DNA of 64,000 nt from Ctenosaura bakeri (GCA_948474755.1 CAOLHI010002540.1:62001-126000), one strand, 5' to 3'. Counted from the first letter of the stretch, positions 19,732 through 33,316 are shown. Program-made: numbers and translations. The notes: a model not told the origin generated them from the letters alone.

Positions 19732-22617
19732 TTAATATTTTACAGAAAAAAGAAGTGTGGGTAATTATTGCTACTACTAGTATTACAATTAAACAGGTTT
19801 ACTCTCCAGAAACTTTACAGACTATTTTTCATCAATCAGAGAAATAACAAAGGGAGGAATGAAAGCAAAAGAACAAATAAGAAAGACGACTGCAATGGGA
19901 GAGACAAGGGCAAGGAAGAATGAGTGCACTTCTTAGAAGAGAGAAGGGAAAAAGATCTATGACAAAAATTCAAGTCAGATACCGTTAATGCTTCTTGTTT
20001 ACCCATGTGTTCTCTGGCCATACTATTTAACTTCAGGTCTATTGTCTCAATGTGATTTTATTGAGTGGCAGCAGTGCTGTGTCACTACTAGGACATACAT
20101 ACTATGGAAATAATTATCCCCATTTCCTCTGAAGTCCTCTATTCATCCTGAAAAGCTGCTCCTGAAGAGATCTCCCTTCAGCAAATGCTTAGGATTTCGA
20201 GCAGGTGTTTGGAAAGGGACTGAGTATCAGAAACCCAGCAAAGCAATCTGGTACAAATTTACCAGTTTCATTTTAGACTTAGCAGTCTATCCTTATGCCA
20301 TTAATTCATTCAGTACATTTCTTTTAATGATCAATATAGCTGTTTCCAGCAGAGTTATTGCAAACGTAGACAAGCTAGCTGGGGTCAGTTTGCATAGGGG
20401 ATAGGACTGGAACACTCTGTCATTGCTATGACAAACTTGTTAGGGACTTGAGAATTTTTGCTCGGGACTCAATAATGCCTTTGTGACACAGTCTGCAGAT
20501 ACAGTAGCATTTAGTCAGGCTTCTTGAGATCAGTTCCGGTTGGCTCAACTTGACACAATTGGCAAAATGCTTGAAATAGTTTACTCTCTACATGTACGCT
20601 CAGCCCTTTCCCATACTGCTGTACTGGCAAGTAAAATCCAGGAGATGATCTTGTGATATAGTGCCTTTATATCTTGACAAGGAAGCCATTTTGAGAGGGG
20701 TATCTGTTTCTAAATGGCTGCAGTTGTTATCATGAGCAACAGTACCAAAGAGAGGGAAGAGGAGAGAAAATGGGGAAAAGAAAATAAATGCCACAGTTAC
20801 TGGTGAAAGTAAAGAAACTGACAATTTCTCTTCCTTCTAGGAAAAAAATAAACAATAAAATGATCTCCAAATTTTGGACAATTTTGAGAGGTCATTTGTG
20901 TGTAGTTCTGATTAGTATATCAGAAAGAGATATGTAATGGCAGCATTACCAAACTAACAGCACTTGTGTTGTCCTCAGTTTTCACCAATTTCAATTTCCT
21001 TAAAGAATTAGATTCTCAGTTTTGCTTTAGGTGTTCAAGAGCAGATAGAATGAGAGCAAGGGTACACGCAGGGCCAACTATTGGTTTAATGGCCGAGGAG
21101 ATGGAATTGTGCTGTACAGTTCCCCAGCTGTCACTGTGTGTTGGTGTAGCGGACTTGTGCAATGAGGTATTGGATACCTTTTTCCACAATGTCTAGAAAA
21201 ATAAAGACATAGATGTAACTTCCACTTACATCTACAAGATTCTAGCCCGTGACTGATAACTATTAATTTGAATGATATATAATGTTGTTTCTGCTGTACA
21301 CTAAGGATCCAAAGAACATCTACAAAATTCCTTCCTTCCTTCCTCCCTCCCTTCCTTCCTTCTTTTCTGCCTCCTCCTCTTCCTCCTCCTCCTCCTTTTT
21401 GATAAGAGCATCTCCACACATTGTACAAATTGTTTACCATCACAAGATTTTTCATCTTTCAGAAAAAATGAGGGAAAAATTCCCTCTCCCATTTCTGATG
21501 GGTTTTGTGTAGAAAACACTAGGGTTTCATACAAAACAAACAAAATTAAATTAATGTTTCCCATGCAACCACAAGACAAAACAATTTTTTAAAAAAATAC
21601 AAGAAAGTTTCACAGGAGACCTAGAAGTGGGGGGAAAAGCTTTAAAAAAGCATACAAACATCTCATATTCTCATCCTTTGGGGAGAAAACATTTAAATTT
21701 TTCATTCTCACACATATGAATAAAACAAGTGAAGATTCATGCTAACCTTTTTGCTGGAGAGAACATGATAGAATTAAGGGAACAAAATTCCAAAAGAGGA
21801 ATTTTCTAATTGGCCTCTGTTTTGATTTTTACTTAACACTATTTAACATGAATATTTTTGAGTAAGTAATATGGATCCAGAGCATTCTCTTGTATATTCA
21901 ATCATGTTGAAAATAATCTTGAGATTAGCATTCAATACATATATTTTTTTCCTTTTCTCCTATTTTTTTCTTTTTCTCAAATGCTAAAAATGCCCCACAA
22001 GAGGCCTTTTAAATCTTACAATATGATTCCCTATGTGGGCTTGTTAAAACAAAATAAAATATTTCCAATCCATTAATTCAGTAGAGTAAGAGAAACTCAG
22101 AAACTTCTAAAGAAATGTGTTTTAAAAACCATAAAGCTAAACAAAGGAGAGAAAAAAATCACAAGACAAAAGTATTGTAACTTTACAAGAATGTATAAGA
22201 ATGCACAAACTGTTGGCATAGTACCAGTCAAGAAACCAAGCCACGGATGTCATTAAATAGTTTTGCATGAGGGTCCATCTGTCTGGCAAACCTATCTCAT
22301 AGAGGTATAGGGATAAAATTATATCATTCCAAAACATCATTTTATGCTGCTTGGCAGAGCCAGCTCTTCCATTGTCAGAGCAAGAACCCTATCTGAGGTA
22401 GCAGACACCACATGTGAAGGGACAATGGTAGTCATAGCCTCATGACTATTTGTTTCTCTTTGAAAATAAGGCCATTTGTACCATACAACCCAACCGCTCC
22501 TCAAAAGGTCATCAAGCATGGAAATACAGAAGCCTGCCTTGAATCACAACCTTTGAGGATCCCATAGTCCCAGATAGTAGCAAATGCAAAGCCTTCATAT
22601 GCTTGGTCTGCAACTTT
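19732..22617. other. Anonymous intergenic sequence with a polypyrimidine tract
   Basis: No gene. A CCTT/CCTCC polypyrimidine tract lies at 21330-21396. The stretch at about 20330-20560 is free of simple repeats and of recognised transposons and might be a conserved non-coding element. The rest is AT-rich. Confidence 0.35.
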
Positions 22618-22811
22618 TAGGCCATTTCCACACTACACTGTTATAGTGCTGTTATTCCACTTTCAATATCCTGTGGAATCTTGGGGTTTGCAGTTTAGGG
22701 AGGGGCATTTAGGGAACTCCTTGGCCTCAGTAAACTACAAACCTTAGAATTCCGTGGGATGTTGAAAGTTGAATAATAGCACTATAATAGTGTAGTGTTG
22801 AAATGGCCTTA
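22618..22811. mobile_element. hAT-like palindromic MITE (family A, copy 4, best preserved)
   Basis: The left arm TAGGCCATTTCCACACTACA ... GTTATTCCACTTTCAA is mirrored by TTGAAAGTTGAATAATAGCACTATAATAGTG ... GAAATGGCCTTA. The arms pair over about 45 bp. A second inverted pair inside, GGGGTTTGCAGTTTAGGG with AGTAAACTACAAACCTTAG, makes the whole unit palindromic. No coding capacity. Confidence 0.85.
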
Positions 22812-22960
22812 GACTTTACTCCATAGTATTCCACCATGGAATAATCAGACCTGATGCAGAAATTGGATTGAATAGGGACAACTTGAAGGAAAAAACAAAA
22901 CAAAACAACCTTAATTCCTATTTAAATTGTGTTGAAACTGTAAAGGTGTTGAGTAACCTA

Positions 22961-24028
22961 GTGTGAGATCAGCTGAGGCAGGAGTCATCTCCTGACTACC
23001 TCCTCAGACTACTCCTAAGTGTACCTAAGCCTGGAGAGCAACCTGACAGCTGAATTGTTTCCTGTCCAGTCCTCTTCTGGAACACAGACTAGACAACTAG
23101 CCCAAGATTTAAAGTGAGGACATCACCTCTATTAGGGGGCTGTGCAGCCTCACATTTCATATGGCTTGATTGATATAAACTGTACAGTCCTATGGCTGAA
23201 AGCCATGCTGGAAAAGAAGTGAAACTAAACAGATAAACAGGCCAAGAAATTCCTCCAAGCTTTGATAGGCCACAGGTTTGAAACTTCAAGTGCTAATGAA
23301 CTTCCAGAGATGAAAGAGACATCAATGTCCCCACAGAAGAGTTAGTCAGCATGTTTTCCCATTACCTCTTCCCTTTTTGCACCTGTTCCCCTTTTTTCTC
23401 TCCCTTCCCAGATAATATAAGCCATCAAACCAGCTATGAACTCTCTCTGCCACCTACATGCTATGAGTATTTGTTACAAACTGCATTGTTTGTTTGACTA
23501 GAGAACCATCTGCATCCAAGCTCTCACATCAAAGAGGGACACAAGGTATTTACAACTAGGCACCATCACCTTCTGGATTGCCATGCAGATGGATCACTTG
23601 TTAATTTAAATCTCAAAAGTTCACATTTCTGTCAAAAAAAATCTCCTTTCAGTTAGTTCCATGGGACAGGGTTTGAGCATTTTCAGGAAGCTCCATTTCA
23701 AAGAAGCTGTGAAATTTTTGCAGTTCCATGCCAGCATCTTCACTTGCTGGGCACCACTATGTCACTCTCAATTTTGACATGCTGCCATTAGGCACAAGCC
23801 TAAGCTACATCACTTTTTCTTCACTTCTCTTCTGAATAGATAATTATATTCTACTCCCTTAAGCTTTGCTAATTAACCCTTTCCTCACTTTCTTTGTCTA
23901 GCTCTGGTGTGATGGTGTGACTATCTGAATCCTGTCTGTATGTATGATTGAATTCTCTTCAATAAACACATTTTTAGTTTACTTTTGAATCTCTGGCTGG
24001 TTTCCTTGCACAGACCTGTAAGACATTG
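22961..24028 (+). mobile_element. Possible solo LTR, unclassified
   Basis: Weak call. The segment begins TGTGAGATC, has a TATA-like ATAATATAAGCC at 23411-23422 and an AATAAA at 23961, and could end at a CA near 24028. The distance from TATA to polyadenylation signal is long (about 540 bp), and no target duplication was found. It may simply be anonymous DNA. Confidence 0.25.
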
Positions 24029-24358
24029 GTTAAAAGGTCCTGCTATGTTATCCTACCTCTTGCAAGCCTTCCAATTTGAGTTAATTAATTCCCTACTTTA
24101 CATGACTGTGGGTCCCATGTGTTTGGATAACAGCTTGAGGCAAGCCCCAGGGGTAACCTCCTTCAGCACCTCCTGGTCCTAGGACATAAAGAGCCAGAGC
24201 CTTCCTCTGTACCAAAACTGTGCCAAGGTGTTCACTGTAGCTTCTAATTTTCTATCCCCCTACCTGTCAAAAACAAGGAGTAAATGTCTGCTTATCCCCC
24301 TTTCCCCACCAGGCTGGCTAAAAATGTCCCCATACCCTATTGCAAATCCCCAAGGAGG

Positions 24359-24401
<43 letters not shown>

Positions 24402-26766
24402 TTTCTCCTATACATGTACACCATCTACTCTGTAGAGCCCAGGGCATTGAAATTAAAGACTATTTGTGGATGTGGAAGAAAGTGACCAAACTTTCTGTTC
24501 AAGGCATTTTAGATTACCCTGTTCACCCTCTTGTGGGCTCTATCAAGGAATCACAGGTTACTCTCACCCTGTCAAACTTGGTGAGCCAAAATGGCTGACC
24601 ACAAGAAGGTTATCCTCAGCCATCAAAGGTCATGCACAAATTGAAGAAAAAGGGCTTTGCCTTTCTGGATAGTATTTCCCAACTGAATGACCAGAATATG
24701 AGGGGGAGCCCATTTGCACTCCTGGAATAATAGTGTCAACAAACCATGCAAATGAAGACACGTCTTCTAGAGCATTCACCTGTGGCCAAATCATTTGACC
24801 CAAGGTGAGGTCCGAAGTGATGGTTCTGGAACTGGTATGTTGTTCAATAGGATGAAGTCATACTTCTGATCAGGATTTGTCACTTTTCATGACATAACCT
24901 ATAATCTGCAAAAGAGAATATTATTAATAAGATGCATTGAACTGATTAAATCTTAATAGATCAGGCATACTTCATCTATCCAAAATATTTCCAATGCCCA
25001 ATATGATGGATTTACTTGGTACGCAAACCTATGTCAAAGCGGTGGAAAAAGTCTAAGGCTAGAATTAGTAAGTCCCAAAGTCCCCTTGAAGCTCCAAACA
25101 CTGCAAGACTTTAGAAGTGACCACCCAGATGTGATATATAGTGAGGAGAAAAATGTGCAAGACAAAAGAAAGGTTCTGGCCTGGTTTGGTTATCTGCATG
25201 TAACTTTGTAGAGCATGATCAGGGCATAAAATCCATTTAGTGCATGTTTTCACCCCACTCTCCTTTGGACCATATTGGCAGAACAAACTTTCACCACAGT
25301 TTGCTGTCCTGAAAGCGGTCTACACTTAAGTTCCAATACTCTGCCAATGTATCAGCCTCAGACAACACAGTCCAGCTTACTAAATTACAAGGTTTGAAAA
25401 AAGGTAGTCAAAGACACTGCATGAAATGAAGGGCTTCATAATTGGAGGTACAAATACCTGACCAAATACCACCCACTCCTTCCAGGATATCTAGGCAAGA
25501 GCCTATTAGAAACTCTGTCCTGCTCACAAGATCAACCCTCTAATGCTTTGAAAATCCTAAAGTCACCTATGATGTCATGATACCTTTTTGGATTTGGTTG
25601 CAAAGGCCAGTGCTGACTACCTAGCCCCAGTAGATGGCAGCACTAAGTACCTCTCCCTCATGTGGATGCAAAATTGCAGTATGTGAGATATACGTATTAG
25701 CCAAACAGCCCCAAACCCTTTCTGCAACCCAAATTGCTCAAATTCAGTCCCAGGCTTCTTTTAGCCTCTGCTAGTACTAGGAACTAAGGATAGGCTGATG
25801 GCTCTGACAACAGCATCCTTCTAACTTTCCAATGGTTTTGGGGCATTGGGCCCAGGCAGGCCACTGCATCTAGTGCTAGTTGTCTGAAGCACTCCATCTG
25901 TTGATAATGTCATTGTCCACCCCAGCCACATAAAATACCATAAAGAGATATCATAATACAAACACTGTAGGGTAAAGTCTCTAACTAAATGCATTGCCTG
26001 CCTGGAAGACATGGAATTGTTAACCTGTACTATGGACATATTATCACTCCAGAAATTGTTCAAGGAGTTAGCAGACTCCCCAGCCCAAATTTGAATTGCC
26101 CTCCTGGATGGGGAGGAGAAAAACGGGTAAGATCTGACAAAAGACCTACTTTTACTCTAGCTAAATCTGCATACACCACTGGCCTCAGAAATAAACTCCA
26201 ATTCCAATGGATCTCATTGCATTAGATTATACCTTTAGGGCATCCTGAAACCTAAGCTCATCACTCCAAAAGGAAATCCCATTGAATACAGTGAGGAATA
26301 ATTGTCATTCTTCCAAATCCTCCTTAATCCCATGAGTAATATTAATACTACCAAGCAGAGAATCAAACCTTGGTCTCTGGGGCCTTGTCCAACACTCAAA
26401 CCACTACATAACTCTGGCTTTCTAACAAGGCCTCCTGGGGCTGTGTAGAACCTCAAAGCTACTACAGGTCTACTGGACCTACTCAGATCATTCTCATCTT
26501 GAAGCAAAAAAGGAGGGGTAAAAGTATGTCAGTCAGGCAGAGCCTGACAGCTTTAAAACCAGTACTCCCTGATCCTTCCATGACCCCTCTTCCAAAAACT
26601 TGATAAAGAAAGCTACATAGTTCAGGACCACACAGCAGTGAGAACACAAATATGATCCCTGTCCACCCAACATAGCTTCTATGGCTAACAAATGAAAGAT
26701 GTCAACTATACATGCTACTGTCCTTTATATAAATTTGAATCCTGACCTAGCCACATTGAGTCTGTA
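24029..26766. other. Anonymous intergenic sequence with an (AT)n run
   Basis: Contains a (TA)n microsatellite at 24361-24399. The remainder has more balanced composition than its surroundings but no frame above about 100 codons and no domain I recognise. It may hold old, unclassified retroelement sequence. Confidence 0.35.
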
Positions 26767-27203
26767 TAGCCCTTTCCGCACGTGGAAAAGGAACCATGCA
26801 AAAACAGGACTCACCGGACTTCTTCAGCATCTGGGCAAGTCCGTTAGGATGAGCTCCGCACTGCTCCGGCATCCAAAATGGTGGCTTCCGGTTGGTGGAG
26901 GCTCTCCACCAACTGGAGAAGCTCACCAGCCTAAAGCCCACCCCCGGCAGATCTGCAGGCATGCACTAGTGTGTGCCCACAAATCTGCACTGGAGCGAGG
27001 CGACGGAGCCACACAGGGTTGCACGTTCCGTGCTTTTTAAAGGTTTTTAAAAAGCACGCTGTGCGACCAATTCCGATCTCTCCGGAGTGGACTGAGGTGC
27101 AGAACTACGAAAAGTAGTCCGCCCCGGGCCACTCCACAGTGCAGAAGACCTCCATCAAAGGTTGCTCTGCACCGTTTTAATAGGCCGGTGCAGAAAGGGC
27201 CTA
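26767..27203. mobile_element. GC-rich hAT-like MITE
   Basis: The ends TAGCCCTTTCCGCAC and GTGCAGAAAGGGCCTA are inverted repeats. Two internal hairpins stand out: TTGGTGGAGGCTCTCCACCAA near 26891-26911, and a GTGCTTTTTAAAGG ... TTTTTAAAAAGCAC pair at about 27029-27058. Much richer in G+C and CpG than the flanks. No coding capacity and no clear target duplication. Confidence 0.72.
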
Positions 27204-27740
27204 CATCTCTCAGTTCTGCTGCTATATGGAAAAGCTCAGTGAAGTTGCTCCCTTGAGTTTGTTACTGAAAAGAGGAGAAAAGGGTGGTCAAAGGAGTGGA
27301 GGAAGCTTAAAGCTCCTTGGGCTTTACCTCCCACTTTCAGTATCATGGTGCCACTGAACCTCCTGATCTCTTAAATTGGAGGCTAGCAAAGGAAGCTCCT
27401 CCCTTACAATGTGCCATAGCATGGAAGCAAGGAGCCATATTCTATTATCAGTGGTCAAAGCAGCAAGCATTGTTACGAACAACCGGATTAATTAATTTCA
27501 TATTTGTGATCAATACATTTATTCAACTCCTTGCAACCTTCCAGTGCATTAAGTTCCATTGCATAACATCAATGAAACTAAATTTCAATTTGAGTATTAA
27601 ATAGATCAATATACTGTTCCCCGACATATACAGTGTCTCACGTATACACCATTCCACATACTATCTTCCTTCCTTCCTTTCTTATTTAAGGTACTTTTTC
27701 CTTCTCACTCCCACCAACCTTATATTTTTGCTCTCTCATT
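27204..27740. other. Anonymous intergenic sequence
   Basis: No gene. A CCTT-rich stretch occurs at 27665-27685. Confidence 0.4.
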
Positions 27741-27950
27741 TAAGGCACTTTTTCACTATGCAATAATACTATGATCACCTTTTAACTGACATGGAAACAT
27801 ACTTTAGAATATTGGGGTTTGTAGACTGGTGAAGCAGTAGCACCCATTAGCTGAAAATTCTAAATAGCTCTTCCCTAAATTGCAAATTGCAGGATTCTAT
27901 AGGATGTTGCCAGTTAGAGTAGATTCACAGTGTGTTACTATGCAGTGAGA
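27741..27950. mobile_element. Highly diverged palindromic MITE, family-A-like (copy 7)
   Basis: The inner pair GGGGTTTGTAGACTGG and CCCTAAATTGCAAATTGCAGG, plus ATTCTATAGGATGTTG, recall the family-A core. The termini are too diverged to place exactly. Confidence 0.4.
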
Positions 27951-28515
27951 ACAGGATCCAGTTTCCATACAGAAGCAAATATATTCTATACGAGATATTC
28001 CTCATTTCTCAATAACCCTTCATACATATTACTATTTTTTTTCTTCACAAAGAGCAAGCTACCCATTTTCATCATTGAGGGAAGGCTCAACTGCAAGTCT
28101 GGTAGACTTCTGTACACTGAATTGAGGGGTGGCCATATAGTCCTTTGCTTCAGTCAGAAATGTCTTGAGCTTTCCTGCTCTTTGGAGAATTCCTTATTTT
28201 CTCTTCCTGCCTTAGAGTCAAAAGATGCCAAAAACATATCTGTGAGAGGAGAAGATGATTGACTGATTGATTAATAGACAGGAAAACACATTTTGCTCTG
28301 TAGGATACGTTGATGAAGTAATGTGGCCAATTATTATAATAGTTCACAATGTAAAAGGGCATATTTGCTCATATTTGAACAACTAGATTTGAAATTTGTA
28401 GAATCATCTTACAAAAACCACCATATTTTGCATATATCATGGGAAAACAAGACTCATCAGAAAAGCAATAATACTGGATAAAATGAAAGGCAGCAGACAA
28501 AGAAAGAGACCAAGG
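27951..28515. other. Anonymous intergenic sequence
   Basis: No gene or classified repeat recognised. Confidence 0.4.
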
Positions 28516-28714
28516 GGCTTTCCACACTATATTGTTATCCAGTTATTATTCCACTGTCAACTTTGTATAGAATCCTGGGGTTTGCAGTTTAGGGAGTGGC
28601 ATTTAGAATTCTCAACCAAAGAGCTCTTTGGCCTCAATAAACTACAAACCTCAGAATTCTACAGGATGCTGAAAAGTGGAATAATGGCACTATAACAGTG
28701 TAGCATGGAAAGGC
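28516..28714. mobile_element. hAT-like palindromic MITE (family A, copy 5)
   Basis: The left end GGCTTTCCACACTATATTG and the right end CAGTGTAGCATGGAAAGGC pair, with internal TTATTATTCCACTGTCAAC mirrored by GAAAAGTGGAATAATGGCAC. About 200 bp, no coding capacity. Confidence 0.8.
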
Positions 28715-29255
28715 TCCATCATATTATAGATGATTGTTTAGATAAAGCAGACCATGGCCTTGAGTTTGGAAGACTTGAGTAGCTCTGTTAGTAACAAAAC
28801 TTTTTAAAGGTTTCTCATTCAGATGGTCACCACAGCACAGTGGGCCTCAGAGCAAATAAAAAACAGCAGTGAATAATAGGTGGGCAAGCTAATGTGCACT
28901 TAAGTTCATTGTTCATGAGATGAACAACAGTGATGTGGATCAACGCTGTAAAATCAATTCATGTTTCCTTGTTGTTTTGTACCAAAAGTAGGCAGTACTG
29001 GAAAAGGGAAATGGAATATTCCCATTTTATTCCAGTGGGACACAAGTTTATACTGACAATTGCCATGATTTTTTTTTTCCTGTGGCAAAGGTCTGAATGA
29101 ATTTGGAGACTTTCATATTTTGGCAGAAATTTCAAAGGGAATCATTACATTCCCTAAAGAAGGCTTAAAACATTTGTTTTGAAAAATCATGCCACAATAA
29201 GTGGCAATACAATTTGCTTTCTTTTTGCTGATCCAAATTTAAGTAAGTGTGCTTT
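28715..29255. other. Anonymous intergenic sequence
   Basis: No gene or classified repeat recognised. Confidence 0.4.
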
Positions 29256-29256
29256 G

Positions 29257-29258
29257 TT

Positions 29259-29294
<36 letters not shown>

Positions 29295-29325
29295 TACATA
29301 CACACACACACACACATATATAATA
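29257..29325. repeat. (TA)n(CA)n compound microsatellite
   Basis: TA repeats pass into CA repeats with CATA interruptions and end in a short TA run. Confidence 0.9.
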
Positions 29326-29499
29326 AAATATCACAACTAGAAAATAAGGCTAAATGCTACAATAACCACTCATCTGCTTTTAAAGATGGCTAGAAGATGC
29401 ATTCCTTCTCATTCTATAGTCTTTCCTAATTTTAGTCTTGCTTTTAATTGCACACACACAGAGCGATAGAATATTACTAGCAAATTCTCCATTACTAAG

Positions 29500-29702
29500 G
29501 ATTAGCAATAGCATATGCATTTCTATATCGCTTATCAACTAAGTGCTCTCTAAGCAGTTTATAATGTGTTATAAACTGGGTACTCATTTTACCAACCTGC
29601 AGGAGGATGGAAGGCTGAGTCAACCTGGAGCCCCGCAGAATCTAACTCACAACCTCGTGGCTGCAGTACCGGCATTTAGCCACTGTGCCACCAGGGCTCC
29701 TT
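29500..29702 (-). mobile_element. tRNA-derived SINE, second type (not Sauria-tailed)
   Basis: On the minus strand it starts GGAGCCCTGGTGGCACAGTGG, an A-box-containing tRNA-like head, and carries GGTTGTGAGTTAGATTC as a B box. The body has CAGGTTGACTCAGCCTTCCA and GGTAAAATGAGTACCCAG. The 3' part reads AAACTGCTTAGAGAGCACTT, then a TATAGAAATGCATATGC tail. The tail differs from the BovB-type tail of the other SINEs here, so a different LINE partner is likely. It may correspond to one of the Squam-type SINEs, unconfirmed. Confidence 0.8.
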
Positions 29703-32700
29703 AGACAGTATACACTTGCTGGCAGCTCATTCTCAGGTAACTGGAGGGGCAAGTAGCTGTGGCTCCACTCCTTTCATGGGCTTGATATGTAACTGCTGAA
29801 ATTTCTGTCACAGCTGGGATTGGAAAAATGTCCTTCACAACTATGAAGAGAATCACAGTGGCTGCACTTGCAGGATTGGCACAAGGACATTTGAGGTTAA
29901 TTATTCTGTGAGAAAATTCTGCCCTGTGTTCTGTTCCACATGTCTCTTAGGTGAATGTGGAGAATTTCTGTAACTTAGCATTGAAAAAAGATTATATTTA
30001 AAATTTTGCTTTTGCTCCAATTCCCATTTATTTATTTGTTTTTTCTGAGACAGGGATGTTACCTATGTCTCCTGAATAAAGTATCATGTACATAGGCAAC
30101 TGGCTGTTTCCAGCCTTAGTCATACTTAAAGTACATCACTTCAAATCAGTAAAATCCATCTTAGAACTGAGTGAGATGGAAATCATTCTATACCACATAG
30201 AAGGACCTTGTGGTCCTCAGCATGTTGTCAGGCTCCACCTCTTATGCTAGCTAATAGCGAGGAATGATAAGGTCCCATAAAAATCTAGCAGGTCTTGCTT
30301 TATACAAAGTACCCTTTGTATACAGCAAAGACATGTTAAAGAAAAGGAGTGCTTATAGTGCTTTTTTCTACCTAAGTATTATTTTTTACTTTTCTGTGAG
30401 AAGGGAGGAGCAGTGAGCCATATGCCTACAGGCAAAGGCTTACCACCCCTTGGAAACTGCACTGGTCAATGGCCACAATATCTTTCAGAATACAAAGACA
30501 CTTCTAAAGAGTGCCTCTTGGTCAAGTCCAATTTTACTAAGGTTCTTTGCTATTCCAAGTAACTGATTTAATGATATATTTTGACATTTTAACATAATCA
30601 GAGATGATCGCTCATTTGAAAGTATGAGCCAACTTCAGTGAAAGCCAATTATCAGTTCTTTCAAAGTTCTTCAAATTCTTTGGCAGCCTGTTAGCTGTCA
30701 CAAATGTACAGTGTTCCTATAATTACTATGAATCAGCATTTTAAATAAGATATCTGTATGCCTCTCTTTCATGAGTACAATTTGAGGCTGTCATGCAATC
30801 AACTGTCACAAATTGGAAGGACAGGGGCAGCTTATGGGAGAAAATGTTCGCACATAACCACCTTTCATAGAACAATATGAAAGTAATGCAGATCAAACTG
30901 TTGGCAGGCAGCTGACAATCACTGGAAAGTTTACTCTGCTGTTGGGAGTTACTGTGACAAGTCCTTGAATTTAGGGAAATGTAGTATATCGATACTGATG
31001 TTCTTAATGTGAACCTGGGGTTTGCGCCACAGTAGCTTATCTTCCATAACTTGTGGAGATAGAAGAGGAAGCAGTTTTGTTTGCAGTGTTCAGAAATAAG
31101 TTATGTTGAGCAGTCAAAAACAGATCTACAAAGTACCTCCATATAGATATGAGTAAATTTTAATATTTTTTTAAATAGTTAGTGCATAACAATTATATTA
31201 CAATTTTAACGAGATACAACTTTACTGTTGCTGCTGTGAAACAGTAACTTAGCTAGTTGCAGTTACAGCTGCAATGTGTGTGGTCTTAATACAGGTGTTT
31301 TTCATCACACAAATCTGTATTACACAGATGACTTTTAAAAGAAATAATTAAAATATTTAAGTATTTTTCAACACTGAGAAAATAAGTACTTTTTTTTAAA
31401 AAAAAACTAACAGTAACAGCAAGTACGACTAAAAATATAATTTTAATTTATATTTAAAAGTAATATTTCAATATCTGGCCAGAACAGGACCATAGATGAA
31501 CAAGCAAGCACTGTTTGCAGAAATACATAAAATATTTAGGGACAAAATGTTCTTTGGGTCATACATGATTAGCAGGATTGTCAGTCATCATAGGCCTTGA
31601 GGATTCCAGGCCAAAACATGAGACCTAAGGACAGCCCTCAGTGCAGTCATGTTACAAATTAAGTGTTAGCTAATTAAATGTTATGAATTAAATACCATCT
31701 GCTGTTGCTCACAACTTGTCATTCATATTCAAATTATCACACGTGGATACCATATTTTCTTGTTTTGAAAGTAACTAAAGGGGCTGTTCCCAAATCAAGG
31801 TAAGGTGAAGAGATTATTTTGTCTCATTGATTTAGGGAGAGGAGGAGGGAGGGAGATGAGATGGGGAACGTTTAATCGTGCCTACTTTCTTCTAGCAAAA
31901 AGATGGATACAGACCAGAGCAGAGGGTGAGCCCTGGTACTACAGGGACTGAGAGGAAAGGAGGAAGCTAACCAAGTAATTACACAGTCTCCCTGGAAAGC
32001 CTTTAGCAGTTGCAGAAACAAATCAATAAAAATTTGCAAAATTGAAGGACGTTGCTGTCTTACTAACTGAGCTGAAAGTTTGTACAGACCCATTTCTACT
32101 TGACCACAGCTGAGCCCTCCAAAACTAGAAAATTTTATATCATCATTTTCCACATGAATATGACCCATAAAAACTGGAGACTCAAGGCCAGTCCCTGAGA
32201 CATGGAAACTATAATGCATCGTCATTGTTACTGTCTATTTTAATGGACAGTACTTCAGTCTACACATTTTTCATCACTCAAAATTCTTGTGAGGAATATG
32301 CTTCTTATATATGAAGTATTTTTTCTAGGTGCACAGTACACATTTTACCAAAGTCTTTTTTATTCTATGAGCTATAATATTACCAAATACCTGTTTTAAT
32401 TCTTTACCTGACACATGGACCTAAATAATAATATCTCCTTGTTCTTTACATGCTGCAGGTTACAGTTCCTTGCATCTAGCTTTACTAATTCTGCATAGCA
32501 TTTCCTTCAAAACATTAATTTTCATGGAAGTTGTGGCAAGTCCATATGGTGCACTGGTTTACTACAGTTTCTCTTCCAATGTGGTGTGTTTTGTCAGACT
32601 TTATAAAATGATCCACTGGATGTGGAATATATGAAATTGTGCAACTCTTGTTAAAACTCTATTGAGTTGTACTTGGACAATACCAGAGGTTCAGATTTTC

Positions 32701-33316
32701 TTCTGGCATTCAGCCAAATTGCTTCTCTCCATTAATGGAAACATTTGATTCCTATGCCATCCTTAATTAAAAATAGCAGTACTGGGGTTTGGGATGCCAT
32801 CCTAAGACTTTGGAGAATCCAGTATTGAGTTATACAGTTCAAATGTATGATGACTACAAGATAAAATATTATGGTCAGCAGTTATTTAAATTTGCCTAAG
32901 ACTTCTTCTGAATTCTTTTTTTTTTTAATGTCACAGTCAATTGATAGTAGATATAAATGTTTTTCTGTAATTGACAGAACATATAAAACTTTATTAGCCC
33001 TCTAAAGTCCAGATCGTTAGTAAGGTATGGAATCTACAGACTGTATAAACAAATTGGAGAATAAAAGTGAGCAGAAAGGCATGAGGAGAACTAAAATTGT
33101 TCTGAAGGCATTCAAAAACACTTTTTGAAACTTTTTTTTTTTACTTGACCCTAACAAACAGAATTATTCCTGCAGAATGATATGGGAATACTCCCCACTC
33201 TTCAATATATGTTTTATTTTTATGGTGCCCTCTGTCTTCCAATGTTTTCCAATGAGGATGGTGCTAGATTTGGCATGCTGTGGAGGATGCAAATGGTAGT
33301 TAAGCTACTGATACAG
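29703..33316. other. Long stretch without recognised gene or transposon
   Basis: About 3.6 kb, AT-rich. The longest frame (31872-32225, minus, 117 codons) has no recognisable domain and is probably chance. The part at about 30590-30960 is repeat-free, with motifs such as CTGTCATGCAATCAACTGTCA, and might be a conserved non-coding element. Confidence 0.35.

Noticed and set aside
21078..21579. Minus-strand Gly/Lys/Arg-rich frames
   Set aside because: They come from the polypyrimidine tract at 21330-21396.
24228..24598. Frames across 24361-24399 with poly(Tyr-Ile)
   Set aside because: They read through a (TA)n microsatellite.
31872..32225. 117-codon minus-strand frame
   Set aside because: No domain, no codon bias that I can see, and no neighbouring exon signals; a chance frame is likely.
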